Source of the DNA: Endobacterium cereale
GTDB lineage: Bacteria > Pseudomonadota > Alphaproteobacteria > Rhizobiales > Rhizobiaceae
Reading direction: 5' to 3'
NCBI RefSeq assembly: GCF_009617585.1
Contig: NZ_WIXI01000049.1
Location: 1-64,000, forward strand
Length of the DNA: 64,000 nt
Shown here: positions 34,356-43,757 of the stretch, piece after piece
Numbering within the stretch: the stretch's first letter is position 1
Layout of the letters: every line of letters starts with the position of its first letter
Notes under the pieces: generated by a model
Databases searched by the model: none
Seen by the model: only the letters and a program-made list of their open reading frames with translations
What the model was told of the DNA's origin: nothing
Position numbers and translations under genes: made by a program

Positions 34356-34520
34356 CTTGTTCGTAACGGCATGTTGCCAGTTGCCTGCAGCGAAGTCCAT
34401 ACTATGTAGTAACCCACCAATGGCGTCCTGCAGGGCTTCACCGGTTCTTTACCGCGAAATGCCTAATGTAGGATTTAGAGCCGAGTTTTAAACACGACCC
34501 ACTGACGGTTTTCCAAGACG

Positions 34521-34883
34521 ATGCAAAAAATCCTTCTCGCCGAAGACGATAATGACATGCGCCGCTTCCTCGTGAAGGCGCTTGAGAAGGCAGGCTATAA
34601 AGTCTCATCCTTCGACAACGGCGCCAGCGCTTATGATCGCCTGCGCGAAGAACCCTTCTCGCTGCTTCTGACCGACATCGTCATGCCGGAAATGGACGGG
34701 ATCGAGCTTGCCCGCCGCGCAACCGAACTCGACCCGGACCTGAAGGTGATGTTCATCACCGGCTTTGCCGCCGTGGCGCTCAACGCAGATTCGAAGGCTC
34801 CGAAGGACGCAAAAGTGCTGTCCAAACCCTTCCACCTGCGTGACCTTGTGGACGAAGTGAACAAGATGCTGGCGGCTGCCTGA
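34521..34883 (+). CDS. cpdR: Single-domain response regulator CpdR
   Basis: A 120-residue stand-alone receiver domain without an output domain. It has the acidic Glu8-Asp9-Asp10 cluster, phospho-acceptor Asp52 (LLTDIVMPEMDG), the IT at 79-80 and Lys102 (LSKPF). Sequence and length match CpdR, which when unphosphorylated primes the ClpXP protease for cell-cycle substrates in alphaproteobacteria; phosphorylation by the CckA-ChpT relay turns it off. The gene position directly before tRNA-Val is conserved-looking in rhizobia, as I recall. No terminator with a T-tract follows. Confidence 0.9.
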   Translation: MQKILLAEDDNDMRRFLVKALEKAGYKVSSFDNGASAYDRLREEPFSLLLTDIVMPEMDGIELARRATELDPDLKVMFITGFAAVALNADSKAPKDAKVLSKPFHLRDLVDEVNKMLAAA

Positions 34884-34943
34884 GGCAAAAACCTTGTGTC
34901 ATAAGGGGTTTGAAAAAACTTCAAAAAATCGACACAAAACCGA

Positions 34944-34972
34944 TTGACGGCGGCAAGACCATGTGGTTTATG
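34944..34972 (+). promoter_or_regulatory. Sigma-70 promoter of tRNA-Val
   Basis: TTGACG (34944-34949) and TTTATG (34967-34972) are 17 bases apart, and end 13 bases before the mature tRNA 5' end. Confidence 0.65.
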
Positions 34973-34985
34973 CCGCCTCACGGAA

Positions 34986-35060
<75 letters not shown>

Positions 35061-35070
35061 TCCGTACCTT

Positions 35071-35100
35071 GCAAGGCCCTGTTTACGCAGGGCTTTTTGC
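35071..35100 (+). terminator. tRNA-Val terminator
   Basis: GCCCTG (35076-35081) pairs with CAGGGC (35088-35093) across a GTTTACG-type loop and is followed by TTTTT. Flanking TTGCAA/TTGCA can extend the stem. Confidence 0.82.
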
Positions 35101-35288
35101 ATTTCTGGCCCACGCATTGCGAAGTGGCCGATAGCACCAGAAAGCTCGAATAAGCGCATGACGTGACTGCCGCCCCGCACGATGCTTCATCTCGTTTGCT
35201 CAGGTCCATCGAAACATCCGCCAAGCTCTTGAATGCGCCTGGAGCCCGGCACTAAGGTGACCGGGAAATGCAGCGGAGCGGGCACAAC

Positions 35289-36200
35289 ATGGACAGACTC
35301 GATTGCGACAGGATGTTCGTCGCAGTAGCCGAAAACGGCAGTTTCGCCGCCGCCGCCTCGCGCCTCGGCACCAGTACCGGACAGGCTTCCAAACTGGTCT
35401 CGCGACTGGAGGCGGACCTTGGCGTGCAGCTTCTTTCCCGCACCACCCGTGCCCTGTCGCTCACCGAAGCCGGACGTGGTTATCTGGAAGGCATCAAGCC
35501 GCTACTGGATGATTATGACGCGCTCGATACCGTGACGCGGCATGCCTCCGGTGCACCTTCGGGACGCTTGAGGATCAGCGCGCCGATCACCTTCGGCACC
35601 GCTCAACTGGCGCCGATATTAATAGACTTTGCCAAACAATACAGCGACATACAGCTGGATATTAATTTTTCTGATCGAAACGTTAATCTGGTGGATGAAG
35701 GTTTTGACGCGGCGATCCGTGTAGGAAAACCGGCCGACAGCAGCCTGATCGCGCGAAAACTCTGCGACAGTCGAGTCGTCGTGGCCGCCTCCCCCGCTTA
35801 CCTTGCCGCCCGAGACACGCCAAAAACGCCGGCAGAGCTGGAGGGCCATGACTGCATCATCGACACCAATTTTCGCGAGCCTTTTCGCTGGCAGTTTGCC
35901 CGCGCTGATGGCGGCACGGATACGGTGATGATGAAGGGTCGGCTGCAATTCTCCAATGCCGAAGCCTGCCTTGCCGCCACGCTCGCCGGTTTCGGCATCG
36001 CCCGCCTGCCGAGTTTCATCGCCGGGCCATGCCTGCGCGACGGACGATTGACGCTGCTCCTGTCCGAACGCGGTTACGACGATTTTGGCATTTACGCGCT
36101 GTATCCGCCGGGGCGGCATCTGGCGCTAAAAGTGCGGGTGCTGGTGGATTTTTTGACCGCAGCATTCAGGGGGCGACCGGATTGGGACAAGGGGTGGTAG
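35289..36200 (+). CDS. LysR-family transcriptional regulator
   Basis: A 303-residue regulator. The winged helix-turn-helix (MFVAVAENGSFAAAASRLGTSTGQASKLVSRLEADLG) is followed by a substrate-binding domain starting GRLRISAPITFGTAQLAPIL, the pattern of the CrgA/aaeR-like subgroup. ATG 35289 has GGAGCGGG upstream; the 7-codon longer frame at 35268 is less likely. It has no divergent partner (tRNA-Val lies upstream), so it may regulate distant genes. The two following genes are AT-richer and unrelated in style, so they are probably not its targets. Confidence 0.9.
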   Translation: MDRLDCDRMFVAVAENGSFAAAASRLGTSTGQASKLVSRLEADLGVQLLSRTTRALSLTEAGRGYLEGIKPLLDDYDALDTVTRHASGAPSGRLRISAPITFGTAQLAPILIDFAKQYSDIQLDINFSDRNVNLVDEGFDAAIRVGKPADSSLIARKLCDSRVVVAASPAYLAARDTPKTPAELEGHDCIIDTNFREPFRWQFARADGGTDTVMMKGRLQFSNAEACLAATLAGFGIARLPSFIAGPCLRDGRLTLLLSERGYDDFGIYALYPPGRHLALKVRVLVDFLTAAFRGRPDWDKGW

Positions 36201-36255
36201 AAAGAATCATCACCTTGCATGATCCGGCCGGCTTCTTCTTCACCAAGGCAAGACA

Positions 36256-36855
36256 ATGATATCTAATGAAAAAATTGAGGGATTTGGCTTCTCGGATCTC
36301 CGCACCGAACCACTTCGGCAGTATTCTCTCACGGAGTTTGCCAGCGATCCGCTACGATTTCTTTGCAATCTCGACCTTTTACATTTCAACTTCGTCATTT
36401 TCGATGATGAAATTATCAGATGCAGGTTTCAAGGCGAATCATGGAAGATATTTGGCGATCAAGGCGAGGACATGTTTGGCATAGAGGAGGCAAGCGGTAG
36501 AGTTTTCTTCATCACGCGGTCACTCGAAGGCGACACCGATCTTCAGATCTGTGCTGAGACCATGGATGATTTTGCCTCGTTGTTTAACATGTTCATTTCG
36601 TACACTTTTCGCTTCCGTGCCTCATTGAAACGCCCAGAGGACGATCAGGCGGAAGATGCCAGAACGTATTTTCTATCTTATGCCGGCAAATACTTAAACG
36701 CCGAGACGCTTGCCACCTCCTACTGGGCCACGATGTGTGAACTCGTTGAGCACGGCGAACTGATGCTGACCAACGATTTTGTACAACTTTTCTCCACCGA
36801 TAGAGTGCTACGCGGAGATGACAGCTGGCTTGAAGAATCCACCGATAATTCGTGA
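36256..36855 (+). CDS. Orphan protein, possibly SUKH-like immunity protein
   Basis: Encodes 199 residues with visibly lower GC than its neighbours, a hint of transfer. The middle of the protein (about residues 52-112) has the pattern of SUKH-4-type immunity domains: a hydrophobic FVIFDDEIIRCRF strand, W-K-I-F-G near residue 63, then DMFGIEEASGRVFFIT and an alternating region ending DDFASLFNMFI. The C-terminal helices are acidic. SUKH proteins neutralise contact-dependent or polymorphic toxins, but no toxin gene is present in the window, so it would be an orphan immunity gene. The resemblance is by eye and unverified. Start ATG 36256 lacks a clear ribosome-binding site. Confidence 0.5.
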   Translation: MISNEKIEGFGFSDLRTEPLRQYSLTEFASDPLRFLCNLDLLHFNFVIFDDEIIRCRFQGESWKIFGDQGEDMFGIEEASGRVFFITRSLEGDTDLQICAETMDDFASLFNMFISYTFRFRASLKRPEDDQAEDARTYFLSYAGKYLNAETLATSYWATMCELVEHGELMLTNDFVQLFSTDRVLRGDDSWLEESTDNS

Positions 36856-36980
36856 CGATCCGACATATGACATGCGTTGGTCGGCACGTGTCTGCGTGAT
36901 GAAAGACCTGAGCCCGTTGTGTCGATAAATCAACAATCCAGACATCACTCAATACCGGCGAAAAGCAACGGAACGAAAGC

Positions 36981-37376
36981 ATGAAATCGCCATTCCCTAA
37001 ACGCTACTGGACCCGCGCCTCAATTGAATTCCTGTCGGAAAAATTTGACCATCCCATCTTTGATTACGAACAGGACTGGGCTTACACTGTTGCCGACTTC
37101 GGGCGTCTTGACGCCTATCTGTCAGTATTCCGAGAGCGTTCGATAAACGACGACATACGCTTCACGCTGGGCGACATGATTATCCAGGCGTTTGAGGACG
37201 AAGGCGATCTGGCAGCGGACCCGCGATGGGTAGAGTTCCTGGCACATGTATCGGCCGATTTCCGGATCCACGCCCATCAGGTCTGGTATTGGGCGGCGAC
37301 AGACACACCTCTCGCGGACAGCTGGAAGGTCTCGCCATGGATGCGCGAATTGCTGCGTGAAAAAAGCCCGGGTTAG
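36981..37376 (+). CDS. Orphan hypothetical protein, AT-richer than neighbours
   Basis: A 131-residue protein with no signal peptide or membrane helix. It is rich in aromatic residues (WTRASIEFLSEKFDHPIFDYEQDWAY and HQVWYWAATDTPLADSWKVSPWM) and helical in the middle. I recognise no family. GGAACG lies before ATG 36981. It follows the SUKH-like gene after 125 bases on the same strand and shares its compositional bias; the pair look like small immunity-type genes or remnants of a toxin-immunity island. No toxin, VgrG or Rhs element is seen. Confidence 0.6.
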   Translation: MKSPFPKRYWTRASIEFLSEKFDHPIFDYEQDWAYTVADFGRLDAYLSVFRERSINDDIRFTLGDMIIQAFEDEGDLAADPRWVEFLAHVSADFRIHAHQVWYWAATDTPLADSWKVSPWMRELLREKSPG

Positions 37377-37531
37377 GACCATCAAGAACAAATGATAGGT
37401 TGTCTTCGCAAGGACTGCCAATTCCTTCCAGATCAGAAACAATCAATCTCATCTTAACCGGATAATCAGCCAAGCGGAACGAGTGCATAACCGGCAACAT
37501 CATTGCTCCTACCCCCAAGGTTTTGCCCCAT

Positions 37532-37942
37532 ATGACCGACACCCGCACCGCTCCTTACGCCGCCCTCATTCTCCGCCTCAGCCTTGGCATCCTGTTTCTC
37601 GCTCATGCCGGCCTGAAGATTTTTGTGTTCACCCCGGCCGGCACCGCCGGTTTCTTTTCGTCGCTCGGCCTGCCGGGCTGGCTCGCCTATGTCACCATCG
37701 CCTGGGAACTGGTGGGCGCGGTCGCTCTCATCCTCGGCGTGCTGCCCCGTCTGGCCGCCATCGCCATGATCCCGGTCCTGCTCGGCGCCATTTTCACGGT
37801 GCATGGTCCGGCCGGTTTCTTCTTCACCAATCCGAATGGCGGCTGGGAATTTTTGGGCCTCTGGATCGTCGGCCTTCTGGCACTCGCCCTGATCGGTGAC
37901 GGCCCCTACGCCCTGCGCCCCACACCTGTCGGCAAGCGCTAA
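37532..37942 (+). CDS. DoxX-family membrane protein
   Basis: A 136-residue inner-membrane protein with four transmembrane helices: LRLSLGILFLAHAGLKIFVF, LAYVTIAWELVGAVALILGVLP, IAMIPVLLGAIFTVHG and LGLWIVGLLALALIGDGP. The pattern is typical of the DoxX/DoxD-like family, whose members accompany oxidoreductases and thiol-stress proteins; no enzymatic role is established. ATG 37532 is preferred to a TTG three codons earlier. The glutathione-transferase-like gene follows after 68 bases and is a plausible functional neighbour in redox defence. Confidence 0.85.
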   Translation: MTDTRTAPYAALILRLSLGILFLAHAGLKIFVFTPAGTAGFFSSLGLPGWLAYVTIAWELVGAVALILGVLPRLAAIAMIPVLLGAIFTVHGPAGFFFTNPNGGWEFLGLWIVGLLALALIGDGPYALRPTPVGKR

Positions 37943-38010
37943 AACATCATGACGGCAGGGTTTTCTCTTATACCTTGCCGTCACCAGCAGATAAAAACAG
38001 GACGATTAAA

Positions 38011-38970
38011 ATGCTCGTGGATGGAAAATGGACGGCCGAATGGCACCCGGTACAGGCAAGTGACGCCAAGGGCGGTTTCGTGCGGCAGGTTTCCGGTTTC
38101 CGCCACTGGGTGACGCCGGATGGTTCCGCAGGTCCGACCGGTGATGCCGGGTTCAAGGCGGAAAAGGACCGTTACCATCTCTATGTCGCGCTGATCTGCC
38201 CCTGGGCCTCGCGCACGCTGATCGGCCGCAAGCTGAAAAAGCTGGAAGACGTAATTTCCGTTTCCGTCGTCGAGCCAAAACTGTCCGACGAAGGCTGGCA
38301 GTTCGGCACCTATCCCGGCGCGAATGAGGATGCGCTCAACGGCGCCACCTACATGCACGAAGTCTACACGATGGCCGATCCGCATTATACCGGCCGCGCC
38401 ACCGTGCCCGTCCTGTGGGACAAGAAAAACAGGACCATCGTCAACAACGAATCCGCCGACATTTTGAAAATGCTCGACAGCGGTTTTGGCGCACTGGCGG
38501 ATAATGCGGTCGATCTTTACCCCGCCGATATTGCGCAAGACGTCGAGGCGCTGGCCGAGGTCTTTTATCCAAAACTGAACAACGGCGTTTACCGCGCCGG
38601 TTTCGCCACCACGCAAGGCGCCTATGAAGACGCTTTTGCCGACGTTTTTTCCATGCTCGACACGTTGGAAACACGCTTTGCCGATGGCCGAAAATTCCTG
38701 TTCGGCGACCGTGTGACGGCAGCCGATGTGCGCCTGTTCGTAACGCTGATCCGCTTTGATGCCGCCTATCACGGCATCTTCAAATGCAACCTGCGCCGCA
38801 TCGCCGACTATCCGTCCCTGCAAAGCTATATGCTACGTGTTCTGGCGCTGCCCGGCGTGCGCGAAACGGTCAATATCGACCATATCAAGCAGGGTTATTA
38901 TTCGATCAAGGCGCTCAATCCGAACGGCATCGTGCCGGTCGGCCCGTCCATTGCGGGCGTGACCGGTTAG
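38011..38970 (+). CDS. Glutathionyl-hydroquinone reductase (Xi-class GST, YqjG/ECM4 type)
   Basis: A 319-residue thioredoxin-fold enzyme that reduces glutathionyl-hydroquinones using glutathione. The catalytic Cys lies in CPWASRT (about residue 62), the Xi-class signature. The C-terminal helical GST domain has LFGDRVTAADVRLFVTLIRFD with the expected acidic pattern. ATG 38011 follows CAGGACG; a longer start at 37975 is less likely. It probably detoxifies quinones generated from aromatic compounds. It overlaps the diguanylate cyclase by four bases, convergently. Confidence 0.92.
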   Translation: MLVDGKWTAEWHPVQASDAKGGFVRQVSGFRHWVTPDGSAGPTGDAGFKAEKDRYHLYVALICPWASRTLIGRKLKKLEDVISVSVVEPKLSDEGWQFGTYPGANEDALNGATYMHEVYTMADPHYTGRATVPVLWDKKNRTIVNNESADILKMLDSGFGALADNAVDLYPADIAQDVEALAEVFYPKLNNGVYRAGFATTQGAYEDAFADVFSMLDTLETRFADGRKFLFGDRVTAADVRLFVTLIRFDAAYHGIFKCNLRRIADYPSLQSYMLRVLALPGVRETVNIDHIKQGYYSIKALNPNGIVPVGPSIAGVTG

Positions 38971-40127
38971 ACTGCGCGCGCCAGCTCCGGCGGCGGCTCC
39001 AGCGTCACGGCGTTGCGGCCGCCCTTCTTGGAGCGATAAAGCGCCGTATCGGCACGCCCGAGCGTAACCTCGAAGGTCTCGCCATCGCTCACCAGCGCGA
39101 TGCCGAAACTGGCGGTAATCCTATCGGCCGAAGCAATGCCGCGCAGTGCCGCCGGCACGCCCTCACGCAAGCTTTCCACCAATGCCACCGCCTCGTGGAC
39201 TTCCCGGCCTGGCAGAACCAGCGCAAATTCCTCGCCGCCGATCCGCGCCACCAGATCCCCCTTGCGTCCGATCGAATGCAGATGCGCGGCAAAGGCACGG
39301 ATAACGGCATCGCCGGCGGCATGGCCAAGCTGGTCGTTGATCGATTTGAAATGATCGATATCGGCCAGTACCACGACCAGAGGCCGGCGAACCGCGCGGC
39401 TGGAGGCAAATATCGGCGCCACCTGCTGTTCCAGCCCGCGCCGGTTCAAAAGCCCCGTCAGCGGATCGGCAATCGCCTGACGCCGCAATTCCTCCGCCAG
39501 ATCGGCAGCAACGATCAACAGGGTCAAAAGGCCAGTGGCGATCATCCCGGTCGGCGTTCCGATGGAAAGAACCGCAAAGAACACCGGCCCACCGATCATG
39601 CCGCCATCACGCGCCAGCCATGCGGTAGCGGCGACGCTGCAGATATAGGCCCCGTAACCCACGAACAGAAAGCGCAGCATCAGGGCACGGCGACTGGCGG
39701 CCTTGATGGTCGCGACGATGATCGCCACCATGGCGGCATCCGCGCCAGCGGTGATGATGCGGTTGAGCATCCGCCCCTCGGCCCCGCCGATCATGAAATA
39801 ACACAAGAGCAGTGCCAGCGTTGCGACGCCCCAGAATGCGAAGGTCAGACGATTGTCACGACCGGCGCGCAAGCCAAAACCCCAGGCGAGAAAGGCAAAG
39901 CTGGCAACCGACGCATGGCAGGCCAGCATGGCGAGGAGATCATTGTGGCCCGACAGTGGCCCGCCGATGATACGTGCGCCATGCCCGATAGTCGCAGCCA
40001 TGAAGGAGAAAGCCCAGATCAAGGCATGGATACGCCGTCCGAACTGCCACCAGGCAACGAACAATGCAAAGCCGATCAGCAGGCTCGCGATAGCGAGGCT
40101 GGAGGACGTGATGAGAGCTGACAACAT
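38967..40127 (-). CDS. Membrane-bound diguanylate cyclase
   Basis: A 386-residue protein. Residues 1-215 hold six or more transmembrane helices with no recognised ligand-binding domain. The GGDEF domain follows, with the intact active site GGEEF at 297-301. The inhibitory site RKGD at 288-291 is exactly five residues upstream (RxxD-x5-GGEEF), so product feedback inhibition by c-di-GMP is expected. It should make c-di-GMP from two GTP and influence attachment, motility or polysaccharide. No phosphodiesterase (EAL) domain is attached. Its tail overlaps the GST gene by four bases. Confidence 0.93.
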   Translation of the reverse strand: MLSALITSSSLAIASLLIGFALFVAWWQFGRRIHALIWAFSFMAATIGHGARIIGGPLSGHNDLLAMLACHASVASFAFLAWGFGLRAGRDNRLTFAFWGVATLALLLCYFMIGGAEGRMLNRIITAGADAAMVAIIVATIKAASRRALMLRFLFVGYGAYICSVAATAWLARDGGMIGGPVFFAVLSIGTPTGMIATGLLTLLIVAADLAEELRRQAIADPLTGLLNRRGLEQQVAPIFASSRAVRRPLVVVLADIDHFKSINDQLGHAAGDAVIRAFAAHLHSIGRKGDLVARIGGEEFALVLPGREVHEAVALVESLREGVPAALRGIASADRITASFGIALVSDGETFEVTLGRADTALYRSKKGGRNAVTLEPPPELARAV

Positions 40128-40391
40128 GCCACGTCCGTAAAGCTTTACTTATAAATAAAACCTTACAATGTGCCTTACCGGTGTTGGATTGACCGTTTTA
40201 TCCCAAAACTGGTTCTGCCGTGGCGGGCTTGCCGCGCCAGGCAGCGCTGCCTTGAAAAATGCCGGAAACACGGCAACGAAAGCGCCTTGCAATCTTTCCC
40301 CGCATTGCACAAACTCGCATCAACGAAGATGTGACCGGCCCATTTAACGAGGCCGGGCAAGGGGCGCCCGCAAAGGGCTTTAAGGGGAACG
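40128..40391. other. Intergenic region before the transglutaminase/amidoligase operon
   Basis: 264 bases between divergent genes. It contains an AT-rich start region (40140-40165, upstream of the cyclase), a 12-base self-complementary GGCAGCGCTGCC near 40242, and AAGGGG just before the 40392 start. No tRNA, riboswitch or sRNA signal was recognised. Confidence 0.5.
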
Positions 40392-43300
40392 ATGTCGATC
40401 AAGGCAAGCGTCTACCATCTCACCCATTATATCTATGACAGACCGGTGCGACTGGGGCCGCAGATCATCCGGCTCAAACCCGCCGCCCATTCACGCACGA
40501 AAGTGCTGTCGCACTCGCTGAAGGTGACGCCAGAAAACCATTTCGTGAACCTGCAGCAAGACCCTTACGGCAACTATCTTGCCCGCTTCGTATTTCCCGA
40601 ACCGGTCAGCGAATTCAAGATCGAGGTCGATCTGATCGCCGACATGACGGTCTATAATCCGTTCGATTTCTTCGTCGAGGAGGAGGCAACGAAATGGCCA
40701 TTCCGCTATCCTGACGAACTGGCCGAAGACCTGTCAATCTACATGATCCCCGAGCCGCCCGGCTCGGCGCTGATCGATTATCTGAAAAATTTCGACCTTT
40801 CGCCCGACCAGCCGACTGTCGACATGGTGGTGGGCATCAATGCCCGCCTGCAGCAGGCGATCGGCTACGTCATCCGGATGGAACCGGGCGTGCAGACGCC
40901 GGAAGAAACGCTCGTCTCCGCCATGGGCTCATGCCGCGACACGTCGTGGCTGCTAGTGCAGATTCTTCGAAACCTCGGTTTCGCCACCCGTTTCGTTTCG
41001 GGTTATCTGGTCCAGCTGACACCGGACTTGAAGGCGCTCGATGGCCCTTCCGGCACAGAGGTCGATTTCACCGATCTGCATGCATGGTGCGAGGTCTATC
41101 TGCCCGGCGCCGGCTGGGTTGGTCTCGATCCCACCTCGGGCCTTCTGACCGGCGAAAGCCACATCCCGCTCGCGGCCACACCACATTACAGCAATGCCGC
41201 GCCGATCTCCGGCGGTTATTTCGGCGAGGCGAATACCTCGTTCGATTTTGCCATGAACGTCACCCGCGTTGCCGAACATCCGCGCATCACAAAACCGTTT
41301 TCCGACGAAAGCTGGGATGCGCTCAATGCGCTCGGCGAAAAAGTGGACCGCGAACTGGCCGTTGGAGACGTGCGCCTCACCATGGGCGGCGAGCCTACTT
41401 TTGTCTCCATCGACGATTTTGAATCCGACGAATGGAATACCGGCGCGGTCGGCCCCACCAAGCGCGAAAAGGCCGACGTGCTGATCCGCCGTCTGCGGGA
41501 AAAATTCGCGCCCGGTGGTTTCCTGCATTACGGTCAGGGCAAATGGTATCCCGGTGAAAGCCTGCCGCGCTGGACGTTTTCGCTCTACTGGCGCAAGGAC
41601 GACCGGCCGATCTGGCAAAACCCGGATCTGGTTGCGCAGGAAGGCGGCGATTACGGGGTTGGCGAACAGGACTCGCAACAGTTCCTGACAGCCCTTGCCT
41701 CCGAACTCGGCATCGATGCGGAGATGGTCGTTCCCGCCTATGAGGACCCAGCCGAATGGCTGCTCAAGGAAGGTTCGCTGCCCGACAATGTCGATCCGTC
41801 GAATTCTCAGCTGAAGGACCCGGAGGAGCGCAACCGCATGATGCGCGTCTTCGAGCGCGGCCTGACCAAGCCGACCGGCCACGTCCTGCCGGTTCAGGCC
41901 TGGAACGCCCATGCCGGCGGCGCGCCGCAAACACGGCGCTGGGTCAGCGAGAAATGGAGCACCCGACGCGGCCGCATTTTTCTGGTGCCCGGTGACAGCC
42001 CTGTCGGTTACCGCCTGCCGCTCGGCACTCTGCCGTTCATCCCGGCCTCGCAATTTCCCTATATTCACGAGGCCGATCCGTCGATCCCGCGTGCGCCATT
42101 ACCCGAAACCATCGTGCCGGTCGGCCGCGCTGAGGCGCAAGGCCGCGCCATGCCGGAATCCTCGTTTACGGCCAGCGACCCGGTCAATCCCGGCCGCGTT
42201 GAACAGAGCGTCAGCGAAATTCACGGCGCGGTGCGCACCGCCATTTCTGTCGAGCCGCGCGACGGACGCCTTTGCGTGTTCATGCCGCCGGTCGAGAAGA
42301 TCGAGGACTATCTCGAGCTGATCACCGCCGCCGAAAACGCCGCCACCGAACTCGGCCTGCCTGTCCATATCGAAGGTTATGCGCCGCCGCATGACGAGCG
42401 CATCAACGTGATCCGCGTCGCCCCGGATCCGGGCGTCATCGAGGTCAACATCCATCCGGCCTCAAGCTGGAAAGAGACGGTCGACATCACCACCGCCATT
42501 TACGAGGAGGCCCGCCAGAGCCGCCTCGGCGCAGACAAGTTCATGATCGACGGCCGCCACACCGGCACAGGCGGCGGCAACCATGTCGTGGTCGGCGGCG
42601 CCAACCCCAATGACAGCCCATTCCTGCGTCGGCCGGACCTGCTGAAGAGTCTCGTCCTGCACTGGCAGCGCCATCCATCACTGTCCTACCTGTTTTCCGG
42701 CCTGTTCATCGGCCCGACCAGCCAGGCACCGCGCATCGATGAAGCCCGCCATGACAGTCTCTACGAGCTGGAAATCGCCATGGCGCAGATACCCACCCCC
42801 GGACAGGGCCAGCAGCCCCTGCCGTGGCTGGTCGACCGCCTGTTCCGCAATCTTCTGACGGACGTTACCGGCAATACCCACCGTTCGGAAATCTGCATCG
42901 ACAAGCTGTTTTCACCCGATGGCCCGACCGGGCGTCTTGGTCTCGTCGAGTTCCGCGGTTTCGAAATGCCGCCGAATGCCCGCATGTCGCTTGCCCAGCA
43001 GCTTCTCGTGCGCGCCCTCATCGCCCGCTTCTGGAAGAACCCGGCACAAGGCGGTTTCGTGCGCTGGGGCACGGCGCTTGCCGACCGCTTCATGCTGCCC
43101 ACTCATGTCTGGGCGGATTTCATGGATGTGCTGCGCGATCTGAAGGACAACGGTTTCGACCTGCGCCCCGAATGGTTCGAGGCGCAGCTGGAATTCCGTT
43201 TCCCCTTCTTCGGCGAGGTGGAGCACGAGGGCGCCAAGCTGGAACTGCGCCAGGCGCTGGAGCCATGGCATGTGATGGGCGAACAGGGTGCGATCGGCGG

Positions 43301-43748
43301 TACCGTGCGGTATGTCGACAGTTCCGTTGAACGCCTGCAGGTAAAACTGGAGACTTCCAATCCCGACCGTTACACCGTTGCCTGCAATGGCCGCGCCGTG
43401 CCCCTGAAAGCGGCTGGCACGTCCGGGGTTTCGGTTGCCGGTGTACGCTTCAAGGCATGGCAGCCAAGATCCGGCCTGCACCCGGTTCTGCCGGTTAACA
43501 CACCTCTTACATTCGACATTTATGATAGATGGTCTGGCCGATCGATCGGCGGCTGCAGATATCATGTTGCCCATCCGGGCGGGCGCAATTATGAAACCTT
43601 CCCGGTCAACGGCAACGAGGCGGAAGCACGCCGGCTGGCGCGGTTCGAACCTTGGGGGCATACGGCCGGTCAGTATACGCTGATGGCCGAAACGCCCTCG
43701 CCCGAATTTCCGCTGACGCTCGATCTGCGCCGGCCTCTTGGAGCATGA
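40392..43748 (+). CDS. Transglutaminase-like / putative amidoligase (DUF2126) protein
   Basis: An 1118-residue, probably cytoplasmic two-part enzyme. Residues 1-300 hold an N-terminal beta domain (SIKASVYHLTHYIYDRPVRLGPQ) and a transglutaminase-like core with complete triad Cys181 (MGSCRDTSW), His230 (LHAWCE) and Asp246 (GLDPTSG). From about residue 320 to the end is DUF2126, classed in Pfam as a putative amidoligase; IDGRHTGTGGGNHVVVGG and the LRRPDLLKSLVLHWQRHPSLSYLFSG run are conserved-looking. It heads a three-gene operon with a nine-base gap to the ATP-grasp gene. The substrate is unknown; peptide bond formation or cleavage is inferred from the family. Confidence 0.88.
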   Translation: MSIKASVYHLTHYIYDRPVRLGPQIIRLKPAAHSRTKVLSHSLKVTPENHFVNLQQDPYGNYLARFVFPEPVSEFKIEVDLIADMTVYNPFDFFVEEEATKWPFRYPDELAEDLSIYMIPEPPGSALIDYLKNFDLSPDQPTVDMVVGINARLQQAIGYVIRMEPGVQTPEETLVSAMGSCRDTSWLLVQILRNLGFATRFVSGYLVQLTPDLKALDGPSGTEVDFTDLHAWCEVYLPGAGWVGLDPTSGLLTGESHIPLAATPHYSNAAPISGGYFGEANTSFDFAMNVTRVAEHPRITKPFSDESWDALNALGEKVDRELAVGDVRLTMGGEPTFVSIDDFESDEWNTGAVGPTKREKADVLIRRLREKFAPGGFLHYGQGKWYPGESLPRWTFSLYWRKDDRPIWQNPDLVAQEGGDYGVGEQDSQQFLTALASELGIDAEMVVPAYEDPAEWLLKEGSLPDNVDPSNSQLKDPEERNRMMRVFERGLTKPTGHVLPVQAWNAHAGGAPQTRRWVSEKWSTRRGRIFLVPGDSPVGYRLPLGTLPFIPASQFPYIHEADPSIPRAPLPETIVPVGRAEAQGRAMPESSFTASDPVNPGRVEQSVSEIHGAVRTAISVEPRDGRLCVFMPPVEKIEDYLELITAAENAATELGLPVHIEGYAPPHDERINVIRVAPDPGVIEVNIHPASSWKETVDITTAIYEEARQSRLGADKFMIDGRHTGTGGGNHVVVGGANPNDSPFLRRPDLLKSLVLHWQRHPSLSYLFSGLFIGPTSQAPRIDEARHDSLYELEIAMAQIPTPGQGQQPLPWLVDRLFRNLLTDVTGNTHRSEICIDKLFSPDGPTGRLGLVEFRGFEMPPNARMSLAQQLLVRALIARFWKNPAQGGFVRWGTALADRFMLPTHVWADFMDVLRDLKDNGFDLRPEWFEAQLEFRFPFFGEVEHEGAKLELRQALEPWHVMGEQGAIGGTVRYVDSSVERLQVKLETSNPDRYTVACNGRAVPLKAAGTSGVSVAGVRFKAWQPRSGLHPVLPVNTPLTFDIYDRWSGRSIGGCRYHVAHPGGRNYETFPVNGNEAEARRLARFEPWGHTAGQYTLMAETPSPEFPLTLDLRRPLGA

Positions 43749-43757
43749 CGAAGCTTT

